From assembly GCA_942492125.1 (NCBI GenBank), contig CALODM010000013.1, forward strand, positions 1 through 64,000: DNA of 64,000 bases. Reading direction: 5' to 3'. The notes below the pieces were generated by a model, which was not told where the DNA came from, searched no databases, and worked only from the letters and a program-made list of their open reading frames with translations. Positions 48,947 to 59,216 of the stretch are shown here, in pieces; the stretch's first letter is position 1; every line of letters begins with the position of its first letter. This DNA comes from BCD1 sp942492125 (GTDB taxonomy: Bacteria; Bacteroidota; Bacteroidia; Chitinophagales; Saprospiraceae). Both the position numbers and the translations under genes were made by a program.

Positions 48947-51043
48947 TTGTTCAGATTTTCCACATTTTATTCCCAACCAGAAATTTATAATAATTTGATC
49001 AAAGAAAAAACGGTACAGGAAATTTTCGAAACAGCCCGGGTAGAGGATGTAATCCAGGATTACGTGAGCCTCAAACGCCGTGGAGTAAATCTCATCGGAT
49101 TATGTCCTTTTCACAACGAAAAAACGCCTTCTTTTACCGTTTCGCCTGCCAAGAACATTTATAAATGCTTTGGTTGCGGCAAAGGGGGGAATGCTGTACA
49201 GTTTTTGATGGAACATGAGCAGTTCACCTACCCCGAAGCTTTACGCCACCTGGCGGCAAAATATGGTATTGAGATCGAAGAGGAGGAAGTATCTTCTGAA
49301 GAAAGGCTTGAACAGCAAAGGGCGGATAGCCTGTTTTTGGTCAATGAATTTGCTATGAATTACTACCAGGAGCAGCTTTTTGAAACAGATCTCGGTAAAA
49401 GTATCGGGCTCAACTATTTCAAAGAACGTGGATTCAGGGAAGAGACGATCAAAAAGTTTGGGTTGGGATATGCTCCTGAAGGCAAAGATAAATTTACCCT
49501 TGCGGCAGTCAATGCATCCTATAATGCGGAGTTGCTCAAGCAACTTGGTCTGACCACAGATTACGGGAGTGATTTCTTTCGAAACCGGGTAATGTTCACC
49601 ATCCGCAATCTCTCCGGAAAGGTAGTTGCCCTGGCAGGACGAATTATGGCTACGGATGTCAAAGCTCCCAAATATATCAATTCTCCGGAAACTGAAATAT
49701 ACCATAAAAGCAAAGTGCTTTATGGAGCTTATTTTGCCAAAGGCCCTATTCGCAAGCAAGACGAATGTATTCTCGTCGAAGGATATACGGATGTTATTTC
49801 CCTGCACCAGGCAGGAATTGAAAATGTGGTGGCCTCTTCCGGTACTTCCCTCACCACGGGCCAAATTCATCTCATCAAAAGGTATACTTCTAATGTCAAG
49901 GTGCTTTTTGATGGAGACCCTGCAGGCATAAAGGCTGCCTTGAGAGGTATTGATATGTTGCTGGAGCAGGACCTGAATGTACGCATTGTTATTCTGCCGG
50001 AAGGAGAAGATCCTGATTCCTACCTTAAAAAAGTGGGCACGGAAGCGTTTAAGGATTTTATCAATGGAGAGGAAGCCAAGGATTTTATCCTGTTAAAGGC
50101 AGATCTGCTTTTGCAGGAAGCAGGTAATGATCCCATAAAACGGGCAGGTATAATCAAAGAGATCGTCCAGAGTATTGCCCGTGTACCCGATCCCCTGAAG
50201 CGATCGCTGTTTGTGAAAGAATGTTCCCGCTTATTTGAGGTAGATGAAAACATATTGATCAATGAGACGAATAAGGCTGTGGCTGGTCATATGAAACGCC
50301 GGGAACAGGAAAGACACATTGAAAACAGGCGTAAACAAAGGGAAGCGGCAAGAGCGGAACAGCAAGGAGATTTTCCTACCATGGAACCACCGGGGTTCCC
50401 GACAGAAGAACCCGGGTATATGCCGGGGGATCCGGAGTCATTTCCGGGAGAACCCCTGTATTCACACCTGAGCAAAAAGCGAAAAAGGAAACGACAACAG
50501 GACATGAATTCCAGGAGAAAGATATCATTCGGTTATTGATTACATCGGGAGGTGAGCTGTTTGACAAAGAAGACAATATCACTGTTGCCGCCTATTTGCT
50601 GGACAATATCGAAGATGTAATCGATGATTTCGATAATCAACTGTATAAAGCCGTTGCCCAGGAGTGTCAGGCAATGGTTGCGAATCAAACGCCCATTAAT
50701 TCCAAGCATTTCTTAAACCATCCGGATCAGAAGATCCAGGTGCTGGCCGTCAATTTAATGGCTTCACCTTACGAATTTAGTGAGAATTGGGCCACGAGAT
50801 GGGACATTTTCCTCAACCAGAAAGATCCTGATAAAAATTTCAAAAAAGACAGCCATAAAGCACTCATGTACTTCCGGCTCCGGAAGATCACCAGGATCTC
50901 TGAGAAGAACATGAAAAAGATCAAAGAGCTAAGCGACTCAGGAGACCACGAAGAGGCCATCAAGTATCTGACGGTTCAAAAAAAAACTGAACGATATTCG
51001 TAACGATCTGGCAGCGCAACTGGGGACGGTGGTGATCAAATAG
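48947..51043 (+). CDS. dnaG: DNA primase, two frameshifts
   Basis: Zinc-ribbon CPFHNEKTPSFTVSPAKNIYKCFGCGKGG, catalytic core with YFKERGFREETIKKFGLGYAPEG, and Toprim motifs ECILVEGYTDVISLHQAG and VLFDGDPAGIKAALRG. The frame shifts near 50490 (then HEFQEKDIIRLLITSGGE) and again in a run of nine A at 50979 (then LNDIRNDLAAQLGTVVIK, stop 51041-51043). Both are probably sequencing errors because dnaG is essential. About 690 residues. The start is uncertain: TTG at 48947, or TTG at 48995, which would match the usual family start MIKxxTIxEIF. It makes RNA primers for replication. Confidence 0.92.
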
Positions 51044-51066
51044 CCGGTGCTTCTAAAGGAGTTATC

Positions 51067-53037
51067 TTATCTGATCAACATGATATCTCCACTCTCCTTG
51101 CCTGACAGTTGCTGTCCTGCACTTAATCCGGTAAAGTTATACTCCAGTAGGTAAGTGTAAACGCCTACATTTGCTTTATCTCCGGAAGGTAAATCACCAT
51201 CCCAAAATTCACTGCTATTGTTACTTACAAAAATAGTGCCGCCCCACCGGTCAAAAATGGTTAATTTATATTCCTGTAATGGGCCAACGTAATAAATTTC
51301 AAAAAGATCATTGATGCCGTCATCATTGGGTGAAAAGGCATTGGGAACATAAAAATTAACGATGCTGTTAACCGTTATTTGTCGGGTAAGGGAATCTTCA
51401 CATCCGTTTATCGAAGTAACGACAAGGTGAACATCATATAATCCGGGAAGTTCAAAAACCGTAGTGGCATTATTTTTATAACTGGTATCTCCATTGACAA
51501 AGTTCCAATACCAATCTGTCAGGTTACCAGTGGATAAATCGTTAAACTGAACTTGTGAACTTAAGTTGGAAGGATTGGCAGGGGAGGTTGAAAAGTCAGC
51601 TACCGGGGGTTCAAAAATTTCTATCATCCCAGGGATGGTCTGAGAATTTCGACAGTGTTCTGAAAATTCAATTTCGAGGGCAACGTCGTAACTTCCAAGA
51701 GCAACATAGGTAGTAGCGCCAACTGAATCGGAAACGCTTGATGTTCCGTTGCCAAAATCCCAGCTGTAGGCAACTCCTTGTTCGGGGCTTAGGTTGGTGA
51801 ATTCAACATCCAGGGGAGGACAGCCTTCGAGAATATCTGCATCAAAATCGACAATTGGCGGAGGTAATACTTCTACATTTATTATTAAATCTTCGCTGCA
51901 ATCCGCATCAGACAAATAGGTGATAGCAAAAGTACCTGAACCGGAAAAATTGGGATCAAATAGTCCTTGTGAAGCATCTGTTATGCCTGGGCCACTCCAT
52001 GTTCCAGGCCCCAGGTTAGGATCAAGCAGGAAAGGTGCTGCTCCTTCGCAAATGGTTGATGCGGTATAATTAATTTCTGTTTTTTCAATTACCGTAACTA
52101 TGATTGAATCTCTTATGGTACACAAGGTGCTGTCGAGGGTATGAACATAATAGACCGTTGTTTCCTGTGGTGAAACTTGCCGGGAATTGACGGAACTGTT
52201 GTTGTCTTCCCACAAAACCGGGAAATTGGATGTGGCCTCCAGGGTAACGCTTTCTCCCGGGCAGATGGATATGTCCTCGGTGATGGTCAATTGAGGGTCG
52301 ATTCGTGTTATAATCACTTCATCGAACCAAACGTAATAACCGAGTAAATAATCATCGTTGGGAACAGAATATGTTGAGGTGGAGAAATCTCCCATAAAGC
52401 CAATGTAGGCGTATTCAAAATCTTCGCTGGCCTGGTAGACGAATTCAACTTTATGCCATTCACTGCCCTCGATCACTTGCTCACAGGCTACCCAATGATC
52501 GGCCATGGCTGCGTAGTTGGCAAGGTTTGGGTTAAAAAAAGGAGTTACTGTATGATCAAAGTACATACCCCATTGGTTGCTGATATACTGATTACCGGGT
52601 TCATCTTCTTTATTCTGTATCCAAAATGAGATTTCATAACATCCACCTGCGACCATAGGTTCGGATAATTGAATTCCGGCCCATTCTCTGGTTCCATCCG
52701 AGCCATTGCCTTTCCAGCACCCGAGGACACCCTGGCCTTCATATGCCTGTCCGCAATCCATATTACCGTTACCTGTCGGACAGTCCGTTAAACTTGTTAA
52801 ATTATCTCCTGGTGGATTTAACGCATGATGGTGATCAGGAGTGCCATTAGCATTATACCAATGAGTCAAGCCTCCCAGGGTATTTGGATTGGGACCAATG
52901 GTGCCGTCCCAATCTTCAAATCCGGGATCAGCTATCAGGTTCTGTGCAACTGAAAAATGACTGATAAAACAGATCATCAAACCCGCCCAAAAAAAACCGA
53001 GAAATTTGGAGTCAATATTTAATTGCTTTCTCATCAT
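51067..53037 (-). CDS. Large secreted PKD-domain protein with T9SS type B (gliding-motility-type) C-terminal domain
   Basis: About 656 residues from the ATG at 53037; the 13 extra upstream codons are unlikely. Signal peptide (GFFWAGLMICFISHFSVAQ), an N-terminal jelly-roll carbohydrate-binding-like domain (NLIADPGFEDWDG), Ig-like and PKD domains (YSWDFGNGTSS, WYWNFVNGDTS), and a CHU_C/gliding-motility-type end (VPNAFSPNDDGINDLFEIYYVG ... TIFDRWGGTIF ... GVYTYLLEYN). Type B sorted proteins such as SprB-like adhesins remain on the cell surface. Adhesion or matrix function is inferred. Confidence 0.87.
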   Translation of the reverse strand: MMRKQLNIDSKFLGFFWAGLMICFISHFSVAQNLIADPGFEDWDGTIGPNPNTLGGLTHWYNANGTPDHHHALNPPGDNLTSLTDCPTGNGNMDCGQAYEGQGVLGCWKGNGSDGTREWAGIQLSEPMVAGGCYEISFWIQNKEDEPGNQYISNQWGMYFDHTVTPFFNPNLANYAAMADHWVACEQVIEGSEWHKVEFVYQASEDFEYAYIGFMGDFSTSTYSVPNDDYLLGYYVWFDEVIITRIDPQLTITEDISICPGESVTLEATSNFPVLWEDNNSSVNSRQVSPQETTVYYVHTLDSTLCTIRDSIIVTVIEKTEINYTASTICEGAAPFLLDPNLGPGTWSGPGITDASQGLFDPNFSGSGTFAITYLSDADCSEDLIINVEVLPPPIVDFDADILEGCPPLDVEFTNLSPEQGVAYSWDFGNGTSSVSDSVGATTYVALGSYDVALEIEFSEHCRNSQTIPGMIEIFEPPVADFSTSPANPSNLSSQVQFNDLSTGNLTDWYWNFVNGDTSYKNNATTVFELPGLYDVHLVVTSINGCEDSLTRQITVNSIVNFYVPNAFSPNDDGINDLFEIYYVGPLQEYKLTIFDRWGGTIFVSNNSSEFWDGDLPSGDKANVGVYTYLLEYNFTGLSAGQQLSGKESGDIMLIR

Positions 53038-53057
53038 AATTTCAAAGGATAAAATAA

Positions 53058-53081
53058 CCGGAATGCCCTCGGACATTCCGG
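53058..53081 (-). terminator. Hairpin after the delta-60 repeat gene
   Basis: CCGGAATG (53058-53065) pairs with CATTCCGG (53074-53081); on the minus strand it is followed by TTATTTT. A second weaker hairpin with arms AGGTTTGA and TCAAACCT lies at 53105-53129. Either could end the transcript of the gene at 53137. Confidence 0.5.
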
Positions 53082-53136
53082 ATGAAAATAAAGCACCTTA
53101 AATGAGGTTTGAATAAAAAAATCAAACCTTTCTCTG

Positions 53137-54930
53137 TTAAGCCTTTATGATACGTTTGATCACATTGCCCCTGGAAGTTTTTATAGTCAAGAGCCAAAGT
53201 CCTGCAGGTAATGATTCGATATTAATCCAATCAGTTTTGGTGTTATTAAATTTAACCAGACGTCCGGTGATGTCTCTGATTTCAATTGAGGTAATGATCA
53301 GATCCGCTGCTTTAATCTCGATTTGAAGATAATTGTGTGCCGGGTTTGGAAAAACTTTAAGCTGTTGACCGAGCAATGTTTCTTCAATGCCAGTTGTTAG
53401 ATCCATTCCGTCACAGTCTTCATCGATTTCGTTATCAGGTATCTCCTCAGCATCCGGATTGATGTTCTCATTATAATCATCACAGTCTTCCGAGATTGGG
53501 AATCCATCTTCATCCAGATCATCATCAGGGGTTAGTTCGTTACAATCATCATCAATCCCATTGTAAGGGGTTTCCTCCACTCCGGGATTGACTGCAAAAA
53601 CAAAATCATCACAATCCTCATTCATTTCATACCCATCCATGTCTGCATCAATATAATTACCGTATCTGGCCACTTGCAGGTTGTTTAAATCATAAGCTCC
53701 GACTCCGGTAAGTACGAGTTTCCCATCGGGCTGAAGGGCTGCGTCACTTGCCCAGGCCATCCAACCTGTTTCGGTCCTTACATATCCTGTTTCTCCCCAC
53801 GAGGTGTCCAGAATCCCATTGGCATCCATCCTTGTGGAAAAGAAGGCCTGTGGTGTATTAGAGAATAAATTTCCGGACTCGCCAACTGCAATGATCTTTC
53901 CATCAGGTTGTTCTACAAGGTCATGACCTATATCATTGACCTCTGTATCCAGCAGGAAGACACCGTCTTGTCCGAAATTGCTATTGACCGTACCGTCCTG
54001 GTTGTAGGCTAATACGATGAGTGAAGCTCCGTTTGCACCATAGTTGGGGCCTGTTACCAGGATATTGCCGTTGGATTGCAGGAGCATCCCATAGGCAATG
54101 CTTCCGAAAGTGGCCAGCAGCTCACCGTTATTGGCAAAGGTGGAATCAAATCCGCTACCATCTTCCAGTATTTTATAAAGGCATAGTCTGTCGTTTCCAT
54201 TGGGAGCCGTTTTTCCTGAAGTGACAATATTGCGGTCATCCGTTACAGCAATACTCCATGTTTCATTATAGGTACCGCCATTATTCCAGACGAAGTTGCC
54301 ATTATCACCAAAAGTAGTATCTATTGCTCCATTCATATCAAATCGGCTTACTACATGTCTGATGGCATAAACATCCGGGTTAGGATCATAACTTATACCT
54401 CCAACAAGAATTTTTTCATTTTGATCAAATGTGATGCACCTGGCATAGTCCTCTTCACTACCTATAGAATGTATGACAATACCGTTTTCTCCGAAGGAAG
54501 GATCAGGGGTGCCATCTGATTTTAACCTTATCAAAATAAAGTCCTGGTTATATGGTTCTGAAGCATACCCGCCGGCAACCATAATATTACCATCATCCAG
54601 CAATTCAAGGTGATAGACCAGATCAGATCCAATAGGGTTGTCCAGGTGATAAATGCCATTGGTGGCAAAGGTCGAATCCACGGAACCGTCTTCGTTTAAT
54701 CTTACAACGCCAATGTCGAAATCATTGTCTTCGGGAAATCCGCCGGTAAGCGTTATTACTATTTTCCCATCAGGTTGTACGGCAATACCATGACCGTTGT
54801 TGTGATTTCCGCTTACGTTCCAAATTAAAATTCCATCATTAGCGAAAGAAGGGTCTAAAACACCAGCCTGTGAAAAAACAGCGCTTATAACGAACAGCAA
54901 CATTAAAGTTGTAGTAAAAATCTTTTTCAT
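53137..54930 (-). CDS. T9SS-secreted protein with delta-60 repeats and MopE-like metal-binding motifs
   Basis: 597 residues: signal peptide (MKKIFTTTLMLLFVISAVFSQ), then about seven copies of the delta-60 repeat (LDPSFANDGI, DSTFATNGIY, DPSFGENGIV, DTTFGDNGNF, each with a QPDGKI-like strand) to about residue 420. Two calcium-type motifs of the DxDGxxxxxDCDD...NGIDDDC kind follow (DMDGYEMNEDCDD, DEDGFPISEDCDD), then a type A sorting domain (KVFPNPAHNYLQIEIK ... GLWLLTIKT). Probably a surface protein. It lies between two other T9SS proteins on the same strand. Confidence 0.88.
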   Translation of the reverse strand: MKKIFTTTLMLLFVISAVFSQAGVLDPSFANDGILIWNVSGNHNNGHGIAVQPDGKIVITLTGGFPEDNDFDIGVVRLNEDGSVDSTFATNGIYHLDNPIGSDLVYHLELLDDGNIMVAGGYASEPYNQDFILIRLKSDGTPDPSFGENGIVIHSIGSEEDYARCITFDQNEKILVGGISYDPNPDVYAIRHVVSRFDMNGAIDTTFGDNGNFVWNNGGTYNETWSIAVTDDRNIVTSGKTAPNGNDRLCLYKILEDGSGFDSTFANNGELLATFGSIAYGMLLQSNGNILVTGPNYGANGASLIVLAYNQDGTVNSNFGQDGVFLLDTEVNDIGHDLVEQPDGKIIAVGESGNLFSNTPQAFFSTRMDANGILDTSWGETGYVRTETGWMAWASDAALQPDGKLVLTGVGAYDLNNLQVARYGNYIDADMDGYEMNEDCDDFVFAVNPGVEETPYNGIDDDCNELTPDDDLDEDGFPISEDCDDYNENINPDAEEIPDNEIDEDCDGMDLTTGIEETLLGQQLKVFPNPAHNYLQIEIKAADLIITSIEIRDITGRLVKFNNTKTDWINIESLPAGLWLLTIKTSRGNVIKRIIKA

Positions 54931-54944
54931 AACTTAATTATTTT

Positions 54945-54996
54945 AAAAGAGGCTTTAGCTAGTTCATTAAAAAAATCACCAGCTAAAACCTCTTTT
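54945..54996 (-). terminator. Terminator after the tandem-repeat surface protein
   Basis: 16-bp arms 54945-54960 (AAAAGAGGCTTTAGCT) and 54981-54996 pair with one mismatch around a 20-nt loop, 37 nt beyond the stop codon at 55033. On the minus strand it ends in TTTTAAAATAATT. Confidence 0.75.
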
Positions 54997-55032
54997 GGTA
55001 TTTAAATTCCAGCTCCTGAGAGCGTGAGGGAA

Positions 55033-58000
55033 TTATTCTTTTACAAGAACAGATGAGTGTATAAAATCATCAGCATTAACCTTGACCAAATAAGTTCCTG
55101 ATGGCAATGTGTTCATAGTAACACTGATCTCAGTGCTGTTGGTGAAGTTTGCCATTTCAACCCGTTTGCCAGCTACCGTGAAGATCTGAACATTTATGTT
55201 TGTATAAGATCTGTTCAATTTAATGGTCAAATCATCAGCTACAGGGTTAGGATAAAGTGTTAGAGATAATGAACGATCAAGTTCACCTGTACTGACAGAA
55301 GTTACTTCGTAGCATGTTGACATTACAGGGTGGTCAGGGCAGTTAGGGTCTGTGATGATTACAGCATAATTACCGTTACTCGTAGCCGTGAAGGTCTGTT
55401 CAGTTTCCCCTTCTATTGGAGCATTTTCATTATCACAATCTACCCACTGGTATGAAACTCCGGTTGCATTTGCAGTCAATACATTACTTTCCTGACTTAC
55501 CGTAATATCAATTTCGATGGGGGTACCCTGATCGATAATGCTCAAAAATACATTGCCTGACTGAGCAATGATGGCATCACAGTCCACAGTTACCATGCCG
55601 GTTACATCGGGATAACAGCCACCTGCCTGAGAGAAGGTATAATTGTAAGTACCGAAAGGCACATCCGCGATGATATTGTCAAATTCAGTCACATCGTATT
55701 CAAAGGTGTTGGTGCCGTCGGTCAAAGTTACGTGCCCATCGACCCATGCACCGATGATCGGGTGGCTGGAAGTAGAAACAAAAACAGGAGCCGCTGTAAT
55801 TTCCGTACCCTGGTCGATAATGCTCAAAAATACATTGCCTGACTGAGCAATGATGGCATCACAGTCCACAGTTACCATGCCGGTTACATCGGGATAACAG
55901 CCACCTGCCTGAGAGAAGGTATAATTGTAAGTACCGAAAGGCACATCCGCGATGATATTGTCAAATTCAGTCACGTCGTATTCAAAGATGTTGGTGCCGT
56001 CGCTCAAAGTTACGTGCCCATCGACCCATGCTACCGATGATCGGGTGGCTGGAAGTGGATACAAAAACAGGAGCCGCTGTAATTTCCGTACCCTGGTCGA
56101 TAATGCTCAAAATATACATTGCCTGACTGAGCAATGATGGCACTCACAGTCCACAGTTACCATGCCGGTTACATCGGGATAACAGCCACCTGCCTGAGAG
56201 AAGGTATAATTGTAAGTACCGAAAGGCACATCCGCGATGATATTGTCAAATTCAGTCACATCGTATTCAAAGGTGTTGGTGCCGTCGCTCAAAGTTACGT
56301 GCCCATCAACCCATGCACCGATGATCGGGTGGCTGGAAGTGGATACAAAAACAGGAGCCGCTGTAATTTCCGTCCCCTGATCGATAATGCTCAAAAATAC
56401 ATTACCGACTGAGCAATGATGGCATCACAGTCCACTACCATGCCGGTTACATCGGGATACAGCCACCTGCCTGAGAGAGGTATATTGTAAGTACCGAACA
56501 TCCGCGATGATATTGTCAACGCACTCTACCAAAGCAAGTTACTCCCTCCCCTCCCGATGATCGGGGCGGAGGGAAAGAGCCGCTGTAATTTCCGTCCCCT
56601 GGTCGATAATGCTCAAAAATACAGTACCTGACTGAGCAATGATGGCATCACAGTCCACAGTCACCATGCCGGTTACATCGGGATAACAGCCACCTGCCTG
56701 AGAGAAGGTATAATCGTAAGTACCGAAAGGCACATCCGCGATGATATTGTCAAATTCAGTCACGTCGTATTCACGGCCCTGGGGGGCAGGAAGTGTATAG
56801 GTCGGTAAGTGCTCAAAAATCTTCGACGAGCTGTGGCTCCGTCCCGTCCTCCGGTCTCGGGTACAGCCCCGGAGGACATGGCTACATCCGCGATGATATT
56901 GTCAAATTCAGTCACATCGTATTCATAGGTGTTGAAACCATCAGTCAAAGTTACGTGCCCATCGACCCATGCACCGATGATCGGGTGGCTGGAAGTGGAT
57001 ACAAAAACCGGAGCGGTGGTTTGTGTAGGCTCTCCAAGGTCAATAATATTTAATAGAACGTTGCCCGATTCAGCGACAATTGCATCACAATCAACGATTA
57101 AAGTACCGGTTACATCGGGGTAACAACCACCTCTTTGAGAGAAGGTATAATCGTAAGTACCGAAAGGTATGTCCGCGATGATATTATCAAATTCGGTTAC
57201 ATCATATTCATAGGTGTTATTGCCGTCGGTCAAAGAAACATGTCCATCGACCCAGCTACCAATGATCGGGTGATTTGAAGTCAGGACAAAGACCGGAGCG
57301 GTAGTAATTTCCGTCCCCTGGTCGATAATGCTCAAAAAATACATTACCTGATTGAGGAATGATGGCATCACAATCTACAGTCAGAGTACCCGTTACTTCG
57401 GGGTAACACCCTCCAGCCTGCAGGAAGGTATAGGTGTAAGTGCCCATGGCTACATCCGCGATGATATTGTCAAATTCAGTCACATCATATTCATAGGTGT
57501 TGAAACCATCAGTCAAAGTTACGTGCCCATCAACCCATGCACCGATGATCGGGTGGCTGGAAGTGGATACAAAAACCGGAGCGGTGGTTTGTGTAGGTTC
57601 TCCAAGGTCAATAATATTTAATAGAACGTTGCCCGATTCAGCGACAATTGCATCACAATCAACGATTAAAGTACCGGTTACATCGGGGTAACAACCACCT
57701 CTTTGAGAGAAGGTATAATCGTAAGTACCGAAAGGTATGTCCGCGATGATATTATCAAATTCTGTTACATCATATTCGAAGGTGTTATTGCCGTCGGTCA
57801 AAGAAACATGTCCATCGACCCAACTACCAATGATCGGGTGATTTGAAGTCAGGACAAAGACCGGAGCGGAAGTAATTTCCGTACCCTGATCGATAATGCT
57901 CAAAAATACATTACCTGACTGAGCAATGATGGCATCACAGTCCACAGTTACCATGCCGGTTACATCGGGATAACAGCCACCTGCCTGAGAGAAAGTATAA

Positions 58001-58980
58001 TTGTAAGTACCGAAAGGCACATCCGCGATGATATTGTCAAATTCAGTCACGTCGTATTCAAAGGTGTTGGTGCCGTCGGTCAAAGTTACGTGCCCATCGA
58101 CCCATGCACCGATGATCGGGTGGCTGGAAGTGGATACAAAAACAGGAGCCGCTGTAATTTCCGTACCCTGATCGATAATGCTTAACAGTACATTACCTGA
58201 TTCAGGTATAATTGCACCACAATTTACTTCTAATATTCCGGTTACATCCGGGAAACAACCTCCCGCCTGAGAAAAAGTGTAGTTGTAAAAACCAACAGCC
58301 ACATCAGCGATGATATTATCAAACTCCGTAACATCGTACTCATAGGTGTTGGTGCCATCCGTTAAGGTAACATGCCCATCGACCCATGCTCCAATGATAG
58401 GATGACTGGAGGTAGAGACAAAAACGGGAGCAGCAGTTAACGCAGGTGCCGAGAAGTCAGACACAGTCGTAACTGCCTGGAATTCCTCCGCGAAATAGGA
58501 GGCCTGGACGAGGCACAGTTGATCGCCTGCAGAAACGGCTATATTAGCTGTTCCATTTTGGTTTTCAAATAGGCCTGCGGTAACAAGGGAAACGAAATTG
58601 TCTCCATTTAAACAATAGCCAAATGGTTCACTGGCTGGATCTTCCAAAAATTGCTGCATGGTATAGTTCCATTCAAATGATACTGTTCCGTCCCCCAAAA
58701 TGGTAATACAAGCCATTACCAAACCATCGTCAGCAGAACAATCGAAAGGAAACCCTGCAGGCTGATTGTCGGATAACCCTTGGAAATCCCCGTCTGCAGT
58801 GAAAGTTATGGTTCCACCATCATTGTCAAAAACGACTCCTGGAGTCAGTGTATTCGGACCTGTATTGCTAGCGTCTATGGCCCAGTTGTTTTCCGAGTAA
58901 CAATCTGGGAACTGCGCGAAAAGCTGGATGTTTGAAAGGAAAAGGAAAATTAATAAAACAGGATAGTAAAATTTTTTCAT
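55033..58980 (-). CDS. Tandem-repeat T9SS surface protein, broken in the middle of the array
   Basis: From ATG at 58980: signal peptide (FYYPVLLIFLFLSNIQLFAQ), a unique domain to about residue 170, then about ten near-identical repeats of about 95 residues with the core FVSTSSHPIIGAWVDGHV, TEFDNIIADVPFGTYNYTFS and GGCYPDVTGMVTVDCDAIIA, and a final Ig-like segment plus a type A sorting domain (LTLYPNPVADDLTIKLN). Each repeat has two cysteines and probably forms a beta-sandwich. The frame is intact at 57256-58980 and 55033-56064 but broken at 56040-56900, where units are truncated and mixed with unrelated GC-rich sequence; this looks like a misassembled repeat. About 1,300 residues are expected. 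Confidence 0.8.
55529..58450. repeat. Long tandem repeat of about 282-288 bp
   Basis: Using the segment encoding SIIDQG as a marker, units start near 55529, 55811, 56096, 56378, 56600, 57036, 57319, 57608, 57888 and 58169. Spacing is 280-288 except 222 and 436 around the damaged centre. Two units (57036 and 57608) share a variant DLGEPTQTTAPVF, so a pair of units, about 572 bp, was duplicated as a block. Neighbouring copies at 55.5-56.4 kb are almost identical in DNA. Confidence 0.9.
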
Positions 58981-59099
58981 ACTAAGGCAATTTTTTAAAA
59001 GGTGTGGGTTACTCAAAATGATCGGTTCAGAGATCCCTTTTGGCGTAAAAAATTCTTTCACGTTGATAAAGTTAATAGTAAGAGGTCGAAAAATAAAAT

Positions 59100-59163
59100 C
59101 GGAATATTCCGTTAGTATTGATAATCAGTGGATTATGGCTATTTTTCGGAATATTCCGTTTAG
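59100..59163. promoter_or_regulatory. Two copies of CGGAATATTCCGTT upstream of the repeat protein gene; possible LytTR sites
   Basis: The 12-bp palindrome CGGAATATTCCG occurs exactly at 59100-59111 and 59147-59158, each followed by TT. The right ends, TCCGTTAGT (59108-59116) and TCCGTTTAG (59155-59163), both fit the LytTR-site consensus as I recall it ([TA][AC][CA]GTTN[AG][TG]). They lie 120-180 nt before the start of the tandem-repeat protein and just after the LytTR gene. Confidence 0.5.
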
Positions 59164-59216
59164 GGATTTTCCTTAAATGACCGTGATGCGACATCAAATG
59201 GCGAAGAAAAATGGAT

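Noticed and set aside
56793..57691. Plus-strand ORFs in the repeat protein region
   Set aside because: They recur with each repeat unit and are antisense to the conserved minus-strand repeats.
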